A stretch of 64,000 nucleotides of DNA from Bacillota bacterium (GCA_033549065.1 JAWSUE010000002.1:62001-126000), one strand, 5' to 3'. Positions 17,577-27,265 are shown, counted from the stretch's first letter. Notes: a model not told the origin generated them from the letters alone. Translations and numbers: made by a program.

Positions 17577-19778
17577 ATGGCCGCTTATGCAGAAATAATC
17601 GTCGATCTTATCAGTAACGCCATTGACCGGCCTTTTCATTACAGCATACCTCCCCACTTGCAGGAAACGCTCAGGCCAGGCATGCAGGTCACTGTGCCCC
17701 TGGGTCATCGGCAGTACCAGGGTTATGTTCTCCGCTTGCTGAACGAGACCGCTATAAGCCCCCTGCGCGATATAATTGATATCAGTGATCCCGAGCCCCT
17801 GCTTACGGATGAACAACTTGCCCTTGCCCACTGGTTGTCCATGCGTTATTACTGCCGGAAAATAGATGCAATCCATGCCATGCTTCCCGCCTCTCTGCGC
17901 CGGGGGCAGCGTGCCGGCAGCGTGCAAGTAATCGAATTGACACCGGAATCAACTCTGGCAGACCTGTCCAGGGCACCGGCCCGAAAAAAGGCCGTCAGGC
18001 TGCTGGCTGAAAAAGGACCGCTGACCCGTGGAGAACTGAAAAAAAATGGCATCAGTCCGGCAATCATCAGAACACTTGAAAAAATGGGTTTGATCAGGTA
18101 TACAACCGTTCGCAGAGAAACGGCCAAAGCCAAAACTGTTATGGAATCAACTGAACCTTACCTGCTGCGGGGAGAACAGGATAACTGTTATAACCTGGTT
18201 TGTGATGCCCTGAATTCCGAAAAAGCGCAGATGATTTTGCTGCATGGTGTAACGGCCAGCGGTAAGACTGAGATCTACATGCAGAGCATTGCCCGCTGTA
18301 TCGAACAGAATAGAACAGCCCTGATCATGGTCCCGGAGATTGCACTTACTCCGCAGATGGTGGAGCTCTTTGAAGGCCGTTTCCCGGGCCTGATTGCGGT
18401 GATTCACAGCCGTCTGACTCCTGCAGAGAAGAACAGGGAGTGGCAGGATATAATTGATGGCCGGGCTAGAGTTGTGCTCGGCGCCCGCTCGGCAGTGTTT
18501 GCCCCTATTGATACTCTTGGATTGATTGTGATCGATGAAGAACATGAAACAACCTACAAACAGGAAGAAACACCCCGTTACCATGCCCGGGAAGTAGCCT
18601 GGTGGCGGGCACGCTATAACCGGGCAGTCCTGCTGCTGGGCAGCGCTACACCTTCTGTAGAAAGTTTTTACAAGGCGAGAACCGGCGAATTAAAACTTTT
18701 ATCGATGCAGTTGAGAGTAACCCCGACCCAGCTTCCGCCTGTGGAAATCGTCGACATGCGCAGCGAGCTGAAGGAAGGGCACCGCCATATATTCAGCCGG
18801 CCTCTGCTCGAAGAACTGGGTGCTGTGCTGGAACGGGATGAACAAGCTCTGCTCTTTATAAATCGCCGCGGATTTTCAGGTTTCGTTCTCTGTCGTGAAT
18901 GTGGATATGTGGTCAGTTGTCCCTCCTGCGATGTTTCACTGACTCTGCATCTTGATCGTCAACTGATGTGCTGTCATTACTGCGCTCATGAAGCACCAAT
19001 TCCGGAAACATGTCCGGGCTGCGGTGGACATAAGATCCGCTATTTCAGCGCCGGAACTCAAAAAGTTGAAGATGAAGTTAAAAAACTCTATCCTCATGTT
19101 TCACTGATCCGCATGGACAGCGACACGACAACAAATCGTCATGCTCATAACCGGTATTACCGCCAGTTCCGGGAGCGTCGCGCAAGTATTCTCATCGGAA
19201 CCCAGATGATTGCCAAGGGTTTTGATTTTCCCGATGTTACCCTGGTGGGCGTAGTAGCAGCTGATACCACCCTGAATCTACCCGATTTCAGGGCACCGGA
19301 GCGTACTTTTCAGTTGTTAACCCAGGTAGCAGGCCGGACTGCCCGTGGACCGCGGGGGGGAAAAGTAATTATCCAAACCTACCATCCCAACCACTACAGC
19401 ATCCAGACAGCTGCAAAACATGATTACCTTTCCTTTTTTGACTCTGAACTGGCCCACCGTCATCCCCTGGCCTATCCCCCATACACCGATTTGGTCAGAA
19501 TTCTCTTCAGCGGTGACGAAGAAAAAAAAGTATTTGAAGCGGCCCACTGGTTCGCCGGGCTTTTATCATTTAAACCCGCAGAAGCAGAGATATTAGGACC
19601 TGCTCCAGCCTCGCTTTTCAGAATAAAGGACCAGTACAGGGTTCAGGTAATTCTAAAAGGTGAGCGGCTGACCAGGATCGCTCCCACGGTCCGAAAGGCG
19701 ATGCGGGAATATTATGATCATAAACCCGCCTGGACAGTTCGACTGGCTGTGGATTTTAATCCCCTGGTAGTGCTATAA
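17577..19778 (+). CDS. priA: Primosomal protein N' (PriA helicase)
   Basis: PriA restarts stalled replication forks by loading the replicative helicase. The 733-residue protein has an N-terminal DNA-binding domain, Walker A GVTASGKTEIY near residue 225, the DEEH box, helicase motifs through VAGRTARGPRGG, and eight cysteines (in CRECG, CPSC, CCHYC and CPGCGG) that bind two zinc ions near residues 440-485. It opens the priA-def-fmt-rsmB group. Confidence 0.96.
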   Translation: MAAYAEIIVDLISNAIDRPFHYSIPPHLQETLRPGMQVTVPLGHRQYQGYVLRLLNETAISPLRDIIDISDPEPLLTDEQLALAHWLSMRYYCRKIDAIHAMLPASLRRGQRAGSVQVIELTPESTLADLSRAPARKKAVRLLAEKGPLTRGELKKNGISPAIIRTLEKMGLIRYTTVRRETAKAKTVMESTEPYLLRGEQDNCYNLVCDALNSEKAQMILLHGVTASGKTEIYMQSIARCIEQNRTALIMVPEIALTPQMVELFEGRFPGLIAVIHSRLTPAEKNREWQDIIDGRARVVLGARSAVFAPIDTLGLIVIDEEHETTYKQEETPRYHAREVAWWRARYNRAVLLLGSATPSVESFYKARTGELKLLSMQLRVTPTQLPPVEIVDMRSELKEGHRHIFSRPLLEELGAVLERDEQALLFINRRGFSGFVLCRECGYVVSCPSCDVSLTLHLDRQLMCCHYCAHEAPIPETCPGCGGHKIRYFSAGTQKVEDEVKKLYPHVSLIRMDSDTTTNRHAHNRYYRQFRERRASILIGTQMIAKGFDFPDVTLVGVVAADTTLNLPDFRAPERTFQLLTQVAGRTARGPRGGKVIIQTYHPNHYSIQTAAKHDYLSFFDSELAHRHPLAYPPYTDLVRILFSGDEEKKVFEAAHWFAGLLSFKPAEAEILGPAPASLFRIKDQYRVQVILKGERLTRIAPTVRKAMREYYDHKPAWTVRLAVDFNPLVVL

Positions 19779-19798
19779 TTTATCAAGAGGTGGTAATA

Positions 19799-20281
19799 GT
19801 GGCTTTACGGCAGATATTAAAGGATAACCATCCGGTTTTGCGTAAAAAAACCGAAGAGGTAAAGAATATAAACAGCGGTGTCTTGCGGCTGCTTGATGAT
19901 ATGAAAGAAACCATGCGTGATGCCGATGGAGTGGGGTTGGCTGCCAACCAGGTCGGCATATCAAAACGTATCCTGGTTGCTACCGATGGGGAAGAAATGA
20001 TCCTCGAATTGATCAATCCCAAATGTGAGCAGTCTGAAGGGGGAGAAGTGGGTATCGAGGGTTGTCTGAGCGTTCCCGGTTCTTACGGGGAAGTGCCCAG
20101 GGCAGTTAGAATTGTAGTCAGGGCTCTCAACCGTAACGGCCGTGAGATAAAAATAATTGCTGAAGGTTTATTGGCCCGTATCCTGCAGCATGAAATGGAT
20201 CATCTGGATGGTATTTTATTTACCGATCGGGCTTTGCGCATAATAGATCCGGAGGAGTTAAAAAGCGAGGAATCAATTTGA
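19799..20281 (+). CDS. def: Peptide deformylase
   Basis: The enzyme removes the formyl group from nascent N-terminal methionine. All three motifs are present: GVGLAANQVG, EGCLSVPG and QHEMDHLDG, which supply the metal-binding cysteine and two histidines and the catalytic glutamate. I chose GTG 19799 with AGAGGTGG just upstream; a GTG at 19790 lies too close to the site. The predicted length is 160 residues. Its stop overlaps the fmt start. Confidence 0.95.
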   Translation: MALRQILKDNHPVLRKKTEEVKNINSGVLRLLDDMKETMRDADGVGLAANQVGISKRILVATDGEEMILELINPKCEQSEGGEVGIEGCLSVPGSYGEVPRAVRIVVRALNRNGREIKIIAEGLLARILQHEMDHLDGILFTDRALRIIDPEELKSEESI

Positions 20282-21249
20282 AATCTTTAAGAATAATTTT
20301 TATGGGCACACCGGAATTTGCCATCCCTTCCCTGGACCTGCTCAAGCTTTCTGAACATAAGCTTGTGGCGCTCGTTTCTCAACCGGATCGTCCGGCAGGA
20401 CGTGGGAAGAAAATCCGGTTAAATCCTGTTAAACAGTGGGCTGAAAAAAGCAACCTTGAAATATTTCAGCCCTTTGATTTTAGCGGTCAGACTTTTATTT
20501 CATGGCTCGAAGAGAAGCGACCTGATTTGATTATCACAGTTGCCTTCGGACGTATCTTGCCGCCCCGGATTCTTGAACTGCCTAACCTGGGCTGTATAAA
20601 TCTCCATGCATCATACCTACCAGAATATCGTGGTGCTGCCCCGATCCACCGGGCAGTTATCGATGGGGCTCCATACAGTGGGGTGACCATTATCTTTATG
20701 AGCAGCGAACTTGATGCCGGTGATATCATTATGCAGGAGAAAGAAGAGATATCTTTCTACGATACAGCAGGTATGCTCCATGATCGGTTGGCCAACAGGG
20801 GTGCTTCACTGTTAATGAAATCAGTTGATGCTCTGGCTTCGGGAACTGCGAAACCGGTGCCCCAGGACCATAGCATGGCCACTTATGCCGAGCCGCTTCA
20901 GCCCATGGATGAAGAGCTTGATTGGCGTAAAAGAGCAGCTGAGCTGTATAACCGGATCAGAGGGCTAAACCCCTATCCCGGCGCCTACACTTCATATCAG
21001 GGAAAGAGAATAAAAGTATGGAGAGCAGCCCCGCCTGAAAGAGAATTGATGCAGGGAAAACAGGTTGAGCCGGGGACAGTTATAGCCTTAGGCGATGATT
21101 CATTGAAAGTCGCTGTCGGAGACGGAACGCTTGATCTGCTTGATCTTCAACCTGCCGGCAAAAAGAAAATGGATGCCGGTTCTTTCTGCTGTGGCTACCG
21201 GATCAGGCCGGGGGATATGCTCGACGGAGTATCGGAAAGTGAAAAATAA
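20278..21249 (+). CDS. fmt: Methionyl-tRNA formyltransferase
   Basis: Fmt formylates Met-tRNAfMet using 10-formyl-tetrahydrofolate. The 323-residue protein opens with LRIIFMGTPEFA and contains the catalytic loop HASYLPEYRGAAPIHRAV, followed by a C-terminal oligonucleotide-binding domain. It starts with TTG that overlaps the def stop by four bases, giving translational coupling of the formylation and deformylation genes. Confidence 0.95.
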   Translation: MKSLRIIFMGTPEFAIPSLDLLKLSEHKLVALVSQPDRPAGRGKKIRLNPVKQWAEKSNLEIFQPFDFSGQTFISWLEEKRPDLIITVAFGRILPPRILELPNLGCINLHASYLPEYRGAAPIHRAVIDGAPYSGVTIIFMSSELDAGDIIMQEKEEISFYDTAGMLHDRLANRGASLLMKSVDALASGTAKPVPQDHSMATYAEPLQPMDEELDWRKRAAELYNRIRGLNPYPGAYTSYQGKRIKVWRAAPPERELMQGKQVEPGTVIALGDDSLKVAVGDGTLDLLDLQPAGKKKMDAGSFCCGYRIRPGDMLDGVSESEK

Positions 21250-22600
21250 AGGCGTGTCCGGCAGAAAAGCCAGGGAAGCCGCCCTGAAGGCTCTGGTCAG
21301 GCTGGAGCAGGATCAGGCCTACCTGAACCTTGCCTTACCTGCTTTATTGACAGAACTGGAGCAGGAAGACCGTGCGCTGGCTGCACGCCTGGCAACCGGA
21401 ACAGTCAGGATGTTGAATTCTCTTGACTGGATGCTTGGACTTTTTTTAAAACACCCTCTAGAATCATTAACGCCCTGGATTCGCAATCTGCTGCGCCTGA
21501 GCGCTTATCAGATTATTTACCTTGAAAGAATCCCTGACTATGCCGCGGTAGATGAGGCTGTTGCCCTTTCACGTCGTTACGGTCACCGTGGCGTGGCCGG
21601 GCTGGTCAATGCTGTTCTGCGTAAACTGGTAGCAGAATCAAAATCCTTGCCCTGGCCGGAAAGGGAGCAACAGCCGGTCGAATATCTGTCGCTTAAGTAC
21701 GGCCTTCCGGTCTGGCTTGCCAAAAGGGCTTTAGATGTTTTCTCACTTACCGAGGCCGAGGATTGGGCAGATGCTTCAAACACCCCGGCCCGGATTTCAT
21801 TACGCCCCAATATTCTGCGGGTCTCATCCGGAAAGCTGGCTGAAAATTTGCTGGCCGAAGGCCTGGAAACAGAAAAAAGCACTGTCAGCCCCGTTATGCT
21901 TAGGGTGGTTAAGGGTATCACTCCGTCAAAAACGGATGCATTCAGTAAAGGTTTATTTACAATCCAGGGTGAAAGCTCATCACTGGTTTCCCTGATTTTG
22001 AATCCTAAACCGGGAGAAATAATCCTCGATCTTTGCAGCGCACCGGGTGGAAAAACAACCCACCTGGCTGAATTGTCAAATGACCGTGGAATAATTTATG
22101 CCGTAGAATTACATCCAAAAAGGCTTAAGCTCGTTGTCAAAGCGGCAGCCCGGCTTGGACTTAAAAGCATTCAACCAATTCAGGCTGATGGTAGAAAATT
22201 GGATGCAGGGAGGATAAAACCACCTGATTCAATCCTGGTTGACGCACCCTGTTCGGGCTTAGGGGTGATCCGTCGCCTGCCCGAAATTAAGTGGCGGAGA
22301 AATGAAGATACTCTTATGCAATTTCAAAAGCTACAGCTGGAACTTCTTGCCTCAGCCGCTGCCTTCTTAAAACCTGGCGGAAAATTACTCTATTCAGTTT
22401 GCACCACCGAACCAGAGGAAACAAGGGAAGTTGTCAGTATCTTCAACCGCCTGCACAGAGACTTTTCCCAGATCGCAGCACCTGCCCTGCTGCCAGATAC
22501 TATTGTAAAAGATCAGGAGGATCCGGTAACAATCACTTTCCGGCCTCATCGTCACGATCTCGACGGTTTTTTTATTGCGATGTGGCGTAAAAAGGGCTAA
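21239..22600 (+). CDS. rsmB: 16S rRNA (cytosine-5)-methyltransferase RsmB
   Basis: The N-terminal half is a NusB-like RNA-binding domain, and the C-terminal half is a SAM-dependent methyltransferase with DLCSAPGGKTTHLAE, DAPCSGLGVIRRLPEIKW and the catalytic-cysteine region YSVCTTEPEE. It methylates a cytosine of 16S rRNA, known as C967 in E. coli. GTG 21239 gives 453 residues, matching the family, and overlaps the fmt end by 11 bases; the frame extends further upstream without family support. Confidence 0.93.
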   Translation: MKNKGVSGRKAREAALKALVRLEQDQAYLNLALPALLTELEQEDRALAARLATGTVRMLNSLDWMLGLFLKHPLESLTPWIRNLLRLSAYQIIYLERIPDYAAVDEAVALSRRYGHRGVAGLVNAVLRKLVAESKSLPWPEREQQPVEYLSLKYGLPVWLAKRALDVFSLTEAEDWADASNTPARISLRPNILRVSSGKLAENLLAEGLETEKSTVSPVMLRVVKGITPSKTDAFSKGLFTIQGESSSLVSLILNPKPGEIILDLCSAPGGKTTHLAELSNDRGIIYAVELHPKRLKLVVKAAARLGLKSIQPIQADGRKLDAGRIKPPDSILVDAPCSGLGVIRRLPEIKWRRNEDTLMQFQKLQLELLASAAAFLKPGGKLLYSVCTTEPEETREVVSIFNRLHRDFSQIAAPALLPDTIVKDQEDPVTITFRPHRHDLDGFFIAMWRKKG

Positions 22601-22674
22601 ATCTTGCCCCTGAACGCTCTATTTGCTATACTGAACGTGGAATTCCCCGATCAAATAAAGGTGAGGATTTTATA

Positions 22675-23424
22675 TTGCAGATAACCGGATTGACCAACCA
22701 GGGACTCGAAAGAACCAGGAATGAAGACAGCTGTTTTGTCCAGGCCGAAAACGACATCGCTATGATGGTAGTCGCCGATGGAATGGGTGGGCACCTGGCG
22801 GGAAATGTGGCCAGCGCGCTGGCAGTAAACATTGCCGAACAGCTTTGGGAAGAACTCGACCGGACTAAACTGCCTTCAGTAAGGGAAGCGCGTAACCTGA
22901 TCAGCCGTTTGATTAATGAAGCCAACAGCCTTATCTTATCCGAAGCAGGGAATTCAAGTGCCCACAGGGGTATGGGTACAACCCTTACAGCCGGCCTGCT
23001 TTGTTCCAACAGGCTGACTATCGGGCATGTCGGTGACAGCAGGGCGTACCAGATTAAGGGCGGTGAAATAAAGCTTCTTACAAAGGACCATTCACTGCTT
23101 GAACAGTTGATCGAGTCTGGCCAGGTCGATCCGGATGATGCTTTTAACCATCCGCAGCGTCATATTTTAACCCGGGCCCTGGGAATTTCAGCAGATCTGG
23201 AATTAGATATTATTGAACTCGAATTAGAAAAGGGTTCAATGCTCCTTTTTTGCACTGACGGGTTGACCAACCTTGTCCGTGATGATGAAATACTTGCAAT
23301 CTGCTCAGAGCATCATGATTCCCGGTTGATGGCGGAAGCCCTGGTAGATCTGGCTAATGCCAGAGGTGGCCTTGATAATATCACTGTTGTGTTGGTTACA
23401 GAAATTGGGGGTCAGAAAGATTAA
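22675..23424 (+). CDS. prpC: PP2C-family protein phosphatase (Stp/PrpC)
   Basis: The 249-residue protein has PP2C metal-binding motifs: NEDS, ADGMGGHLAG, GDSRAYQ, and a C-terminal GGLDNITVVLV. It removes phosphate from Ser/Thr residues phosphorylated by PrkC and resets signalling in growth, spore germination and wall control. The start is TTG with AAAGGTGAGG upstream. The stop shares a base with the prkC ATG, so the phosphatase and kinase form a classic coupled pair. Confidence 0.93.
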   Translation: MQITGLTNQGLERTRNEDSCFVQAENDIAMMVVADGMGGHLAGNVASALAVNIAEQLWEELDRTKLPSVREARNLISRLINEANSLILSEAGNSSAHRGMGTTLTAGLLCSNRLTIGHVGDSRAYQIKGGEIKLLTKDHSLLEQLIESGQVDPDDAFNHPQRHILTRALGISADLELDIIELELEKGSMLLFCTDGLTNLVRDDEILAICSEHHDSRLMAEALVDLANARGGLDNITVVLVTEIGGQKD

Positions 23425-25064
23425 TGATCGGTAAAGTATTGGCAGGGCGCTATGAATTGATCGAAAAAATTGCCGAGGGGGGAATGGCCAGGGTTTATCG
23501 TGGCCGGGACCAACTCCTCAAACGCACAGTGGCCGTCAAAATTCTTAAAGATCAGATGACCGGCGATGCTGCATTTATCCGTCGGTTTGAAAGGGAAGCT
23601 CAATCAGCTGCCGCGCTCTCCCATCCGCACATTGTGAACATCTATGATGTTGGAGTGGAAGAGGGCACCTATTACATGGTGATGGAATTTGTTGATGGTA
23701 TTAATCTAAAGGAATATATCAGGGAAAAGGGAAGACTTTCTATATCTGAAGCGCTGCAAATAACTCACCAGATTGCAGAAGCTCTTGAGCAGGCTCATGC
23801 CGCAGGTGTGGTCCATCGGGATATCAAACCGCAGAATATCCTTTTTTCAAATGAGGGAAAGGTAAAAGTTACCGATTTCGGTATTGCCATTGCCGGCGAC
23901 GGTGTCACCGTTACGGTGGGTGACGAAATCATCGGTTCGGTTCAATATATCTCGCCGGAGCAGGCCAGGGGTGAACTGGCCGGAAAGCAATCCGACCTGT
24001 ATTCCCTGGGAATCGTGCTCTATGAGATGCTCACCGGCAAGGTTCCATTTTCCGGCGAAAGTCCGGTGGCTGTGGCAATGAAGCATATCCAGGAGCATAT
24101 TGTCCCCCCGCGCCGCCTGGTTAATGATATTCCGGAAACAGTCGAGCAGATTATCCTCAAAGCGGTTGCCAAGGATTCGGCTGAAAGATATACCAGTGCT
24201 GCTGAGCTGCTTGAAGATCTGGAATATGCTGCACAGAAAGGTTCTTCGAAAAGCGGACCGGTTCGCCGGCTTTTTAAGAACAATACTGAAGATGACGATG
24301 ATGCCACAGTTCTGAGGCCGATAAAATCGAGCTCCGGGAACTACAATGGCATGCTTAAACCGAAACGAAGTTACCGCTGGTTAATATACCTTGGGGTAGT
24401 AATACTAATCGGTCTGCTGCTGGCCGGTGCCGGGTACCTTTTGGCCAGCTATGTATTTATTCCCGAGGTTGCCATTCCCGAGGTTAAAGATATGACTCAG
24501 AGCGATGCTGCCCAGGTCCTACGAGACGTGGGACTGGTTCCCGCCGAAGAAATATTCTATATCTATGACGATTTGATTCAGGTTGGGAATGTGGTTAAAA
24601 CCGAACCACCTGAAGGCAGGGTTGTCAGAAAAGGACGGGCTGTTGACCTCTTTGTCAGTAAGGGTCCTGAATTTATTAGCACCCCAGACCTTTTTGGCAG
24701 AACAGAACTGGAAGCAAGAGTAATCCTGACTGACCTGGAACTGGTAATGCGGGTAGAGCGGGAATATAACGAGGAAATACCGGAAGGACTCATATTCCGC
24801 CAGGTACCGGGAGAATCATTTCGTATATCCCGCGGCGAAGAAGTGGTGGTTTTTGTTAGTCAGGGCCGCGGGCCCTTTATTATTGCCGATCTTGTCGGTT
24901 ACTCCGAGGAGGGTGCAATTGCTTATCTGGAAGAAAATGGCTTAAGGCCGCGGGTTCGTTACCGCTTTTCCATCGGCGCTGTTGGTCATGTCATTGAACA
25001 GCTGCCGCAGGGCGGTGAAGAAGTAATTCCGGGTCAAACAGTAGAATTGATTGTTGGAGAGTGA
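23424..25064 (+). CDS. prkC: Ser/Thr protein kinase with PASTA domains
   Basis: Residues 10-270 form a Hanks-type kinase (AEGGMARVYRGRD, VAVKIL, HRDIKPQNILF, the DFG loop, SPEQARGE). A membrane segment lies near residues 314-340, followed by three PASTA repeats that would bind muropeptides outside the cell. The total of 546 residues is a little shorter than Bacillus PrkC but keeps three repeats. Muropeptide sensing links wall status to growth or germination. It is immediately downstream of its phosphatase and upstream of rsgA. Confidence 0.95.
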   Translation: MIGKVLAGRYELIEKIAEGGMARVYRGRDQLLKRTVAVKILKDQMTGDAAFIRRFEREAQSAAALSHPHIVNIYDVGVEEGTYYMVMEFVDGINLKEYIREKGRLSISEALQITHQIAEALEQAHAAGVVHRDIKPQNILFSNEGKVKVTDFGIAIAGDGVTVTVGDEIIGSVQYISPEQARGELAGKQSDLYSLGIVLYEMLTGKVPFSGESPVAVAMKHIQEHIVPPRRLVNDIPETVEQIILKAVAKDSAERYTSAAELLEDLEYAAQKGSSKSGPVRRLFKNNTEDDDDATVLRPIKSSSGNYNGMLKPKRSYRWLIYLGVVILIGLLLAGAGYLLASYVFIPEVAIPEVKDMTQSDAAQVLRDVGLVPAEEIFYIYDDLIQVGNVVKTEPPEGRVVRKGRAVDLFVSKGPEFISTPDLFGRTELEARVILTDLELVMRVEREYNEEIPEGLIFRQVPGESFRISRGEEVVVFVSQGRGPFIIADLVGYSEEGAIAYLEENGLRPRVRYRFSIGAVGHVIEQLPQGGEEVIPGQTVELIVGE

Positions 25065-25080
25065 CAAAGGGAGGTTTTAA

Positions 25081-25968
25081 TTGCTTCAGGGAATTGTGGT
25101 CAAAGCTGCCGGTGGTTTTTTTACTGTCCGGGATGATATCGGCAAAGAATTTGTATGCCGGGCCAGGGGAGTATTGAAACGCGGGCAGGCAACCCTGATT
25201 ATAGGTGACAGGGTTTATTTTTCTGCCGTCGAGGATACTTCTTCCCGGGCACCTGAAGGAATAATTGAGAAAGTCCTACCCAGGAAAAACAGTCTTTACC
25301 GACCACCTATCGCAAACGTTGATCAACTGGCGATCATCATGTCTCTCAAGTCACCTCCCTGCGATTGGCAGTTGGTCAGCCGCCTGCTTGTTCTGGCTGA
25401 AAAAGAAGATCTCTCTGCTTTTATTTGTCTGAACAAATCCGACCTGGTTAAAGAAAAAGATATTACAAAGATCAATGAACTGCTTCAACCATATCCCTAT
25501 TCTGTTTTATTCACCAGCGCCCTGAAGGGCGAGGGAATCGATTTATTCCGGGATAAATTAGCCGGGCGCAGCTCCGTTCTCGCCGGACCTTCCGGAGTAG
25601 GCAAGTCATCAATGCTTAATGCCCTTCAACCGGGTCTTTCTTTGCAAACCGGTACAGTCAGCGATAAGATAAAACGGGGAAAACATACAACCCGGCAGGC
25701 CGAACTTCTTGCACTGAATTTCGGTGGTTTGGTGGCCGATACCCCCGGTTTCACCAGGCTTGATTTTTCTGGTATCGAACCGGCAGAGCTGTCCGCCTAT
25801 TTCCCTGAATATGAACCCTTTGAAGGCCAATGCGGTTTCCGTGACTGTGTACACCTCACCGAACCGGAGTGTGCCGTTCGTGATGAAGTTGGCCGGGCTA
25901 TAAACAAGATGCGTTACGAACACTATAAATATTTCATGGAAGAACTGAATAAACAGGAGGCATATTAA
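25081..25968 (+). CDS. rsgA: Ribosome small-subunit GTPase RsgA
   Basis: The enzyme is a circularly permuted GTPase that checks late 30S maturation. An N-terminal OB fold is followed by the G4 motif NKSD, then the P-loop GPSGVGKSSM (about residue 170), the G3 DTPG and a C-terminal zinc finger (CGFRDCVHLTEPECAV). The length of 295 residues fits. The start is TTG with AAGGGAGG upstream. It stands in the conserved order prkC-rsgA-rpe. Confidence 0.95.
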   Translation: MLQGIVVKAAGGFFTVRDDIGKEFVCRARGVLKRGQATLIIGDRVYFSAVEDTSSRAPEGIIEKVLPRKNSLYRPPIANVDQLAIIMSLKSPPCDWQLVSRLLVLAEKEDLSAFICLNKSDLVKEKDITKINELLQPYPYSVLFTSALKGEGIDLFRDKLAGRSSVLAGPSGVGKSSMLNALQPGLSLQTGTVSDKIKRGKHTTRQAELLALNFGGLVADTPGFTRLDFSGIEPAELSAYFPEYEPFEGQCGFRDCVHLTEPECAVRDEVGRAINKMRYEHYKYFMEELNKQEAY

Positions 25969-25969
25969 T

Positions 25970-26623
25970 ATGACCATCAAAGTAGCGCCTTCCCTGCTGT
26001 CGGCAGATTTTAGCTGCCTTCGCGATGAAGTGAAGAGAATTGAAAAAAACGGGGCTGACTGGGTCCATCTCGATGTGATGGACGGCCATTTTGTTCCGGC
26101 TATTACCATCGGGCCGGTCGTTGTCAAATCGCTGCGGCCTCACACGGACTTGTTCATGGATGCTCACTTGATGGTCAGTGAGCCGGAAGATCACATTGGT
26201 GAATTTATTAAAGCCGGAGTGAACCTGGTTACCGTCCAGGGAGAAGTTACTGCTCACCTTGACCGGGTCCTGCGTAAGATAAAGGAATCGGGCGCAAGGG
26301 CAGGCATTGCCCTCAACCCGGCCACGCCTCCTGCCCTGCTGGAATATATCTGGCCTCTGCTTGACCTTGTCCTTGTCATGAGCGTCAATCCCGGGGCCGG
26401 AGGCCAAAAGTTTATCCCGGAAGTACTGCCTAAGATAGAAGTGATCAGCCGGGAGATCCGCTCCAGAAAACTCGATATTGAACTTCAGGTTGATGGCGGG
26501 GTTAACCGCGAAACGGCTCCTTCCATCATCAGGGCAGGTGCCACCGTCCTCGTAGCCGGCTCGGCTGTTTTCGGCGCTCCAGACGGGATGGCGCTGATCA
26601 GGGACTTCAAGAATATGGTATAA
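25970..26623 (+). CDS. rpe: Ribulose-phosphate 3-epimerase
   Basis: Rpe interconverts ribulose-5-phosphate and xylulose-5-phosphate in the pentose phosphate pathway. The 217-residue TIM barrel has APSLLSADFSCL, HLDVMDGHFVP, the metal-binding histidines and a phosphate-binding MSVNPGAGGQKF and VDGGVN. An AGGAGG site precedes the ATG. It is only one base past rsgA. Confidence 0.95.
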   Translation: MTIKVAPSLLSADFSCLRDEVKRIEKNGADWVHLDVMDGHFVPAITIGPVVVKSLRPHTDLFMDAHLMVSEPEDHIGEFIKAGVNLVTVQGEVTAHLDRVLRKIKESGARAGIALNPATPPALLEYIWPLLDLVLVMSVNPGAGGQKFIPEVLPKIEVISREIRSRKLDIELQVDGGVNRETAPSIIRAGATVLVAGSAVFGAPDGMALIRDFKNMV

Positions 26624-26680
26624 CTTCTCTTCCTATTACCCAATTAAGCTGTTTCAGGTTGTTTCATCAGTTAATTTAAG

Positions 26681-26912
26681 CAAACTCTGATGCTGTTCGC
26701 TCCGGATCATTTCGCGGAGAATTACTGCCGGTTCGCCTTCAAGCTTCAGCGGGCAGCCTCAACAGTCGACACTTAAGTCTCCGGCCTCGGTCTGCCTCTC
26801 CGGAAAGCTGAAGCAGTATTAATCATTCCGGAGAGGCATTTACCGCTTCTTCTTTCGGCTCACCGGTAATTCTAACCGCTCATGCTAATGTCGCGCACAG
26901 TATCAGGGTCTG
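26681..26912. mobile_element. MITE-like element, copy 2 (about 232 bp)
   Basis: This is the second copy of the sequence at 7485-7755. About 140 bases from 26694 to 26836 are almost identical to 7498-7640, including the perfect 11 bp hairpin (26795-26805 with 26826-26836). The right end GTATCAGGGTCTG (26900-26912) is intact, and the left end (26681-26693) keeps 10 of 13 bases. No ORF was found. It lies between rpe and the FMN riboswitch. Confidence 0.72.
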
Positions 26913-26987
26913 CTTATCCTGCTTCAGGTTGGTTTGCTTGCTTAAAAACAGAACAAGCATCCGCATAAGTGGATAAGCAGTGCAAAA

Positions 26988-27016
26988 CCCCGGAGCGTAC
27001 AGTATCAGGGCCTGCT
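26988..27016 (-). repeat. Solo inverted end of the MITE-like element
   Basis: Read on the minus strand, this segment (CAGGCCCTGATACTGTACGC, then TCCGG) matches the left end of the two copies with a few changes. It may be the remains of a third insertion. A 9 bp inverted match (26911-26919 with 26971-26979) links it to the right flank of copy 2. Confidence 0.5.
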
Positions 27017-27070
27017 GTATGGGCCTTTTTTAAGATATTAGCTCTAACTATTTTAAAATCGCCAACTTTA

Positions 27071-27079
27071 TGCTATAAT
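27071..27079 (+). promoter_or_regulatory. Extended -10 promoter for the rib operon
   Basis: TGCTATAAT at 27071-27079 is a perfect extended -10 box. The -35 region at 27051-27056 is poor. It sits just before the riboswitch, which fits the start of the riboflavin transcript near 27087. Confidence 0.6.
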
Positions 27080-27090
27080 CCAATTAACCG

Positions 27091-27236
27091 TTATCTTCAG
27101 GGTCTGGTGAGAAGGATAAAATCTTCAATTCCGAACCGGCGGTAATGCTTCAGAACAGGAGCAGAGCCCGCGAGCCTATATGGTTGATCCGGTGTAAATC
27201 CGGAGCCGACAGTAAAGTCTGGAAGGGAGAAGAAGC
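27091..27236 (+). promoter_or_regulatory. FMN riboswitch (RFN element)
   Basis: The conserved RFN blocks are present in order: ATCTTCAGGG, CCGAACCGGCGGTAA, AGCCCGCGAGCC, ATCCGGAGCCGACAGT and AAGTCTGGAAGGGAGAAG. The aptamer binds flavin mononucleotide and would end rib transcription when FMN is plentiful. Confidence 0.95.
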
Positions 27237-27265
27237 GGCATTAAAGTTCACAACTATGCTTAAAA

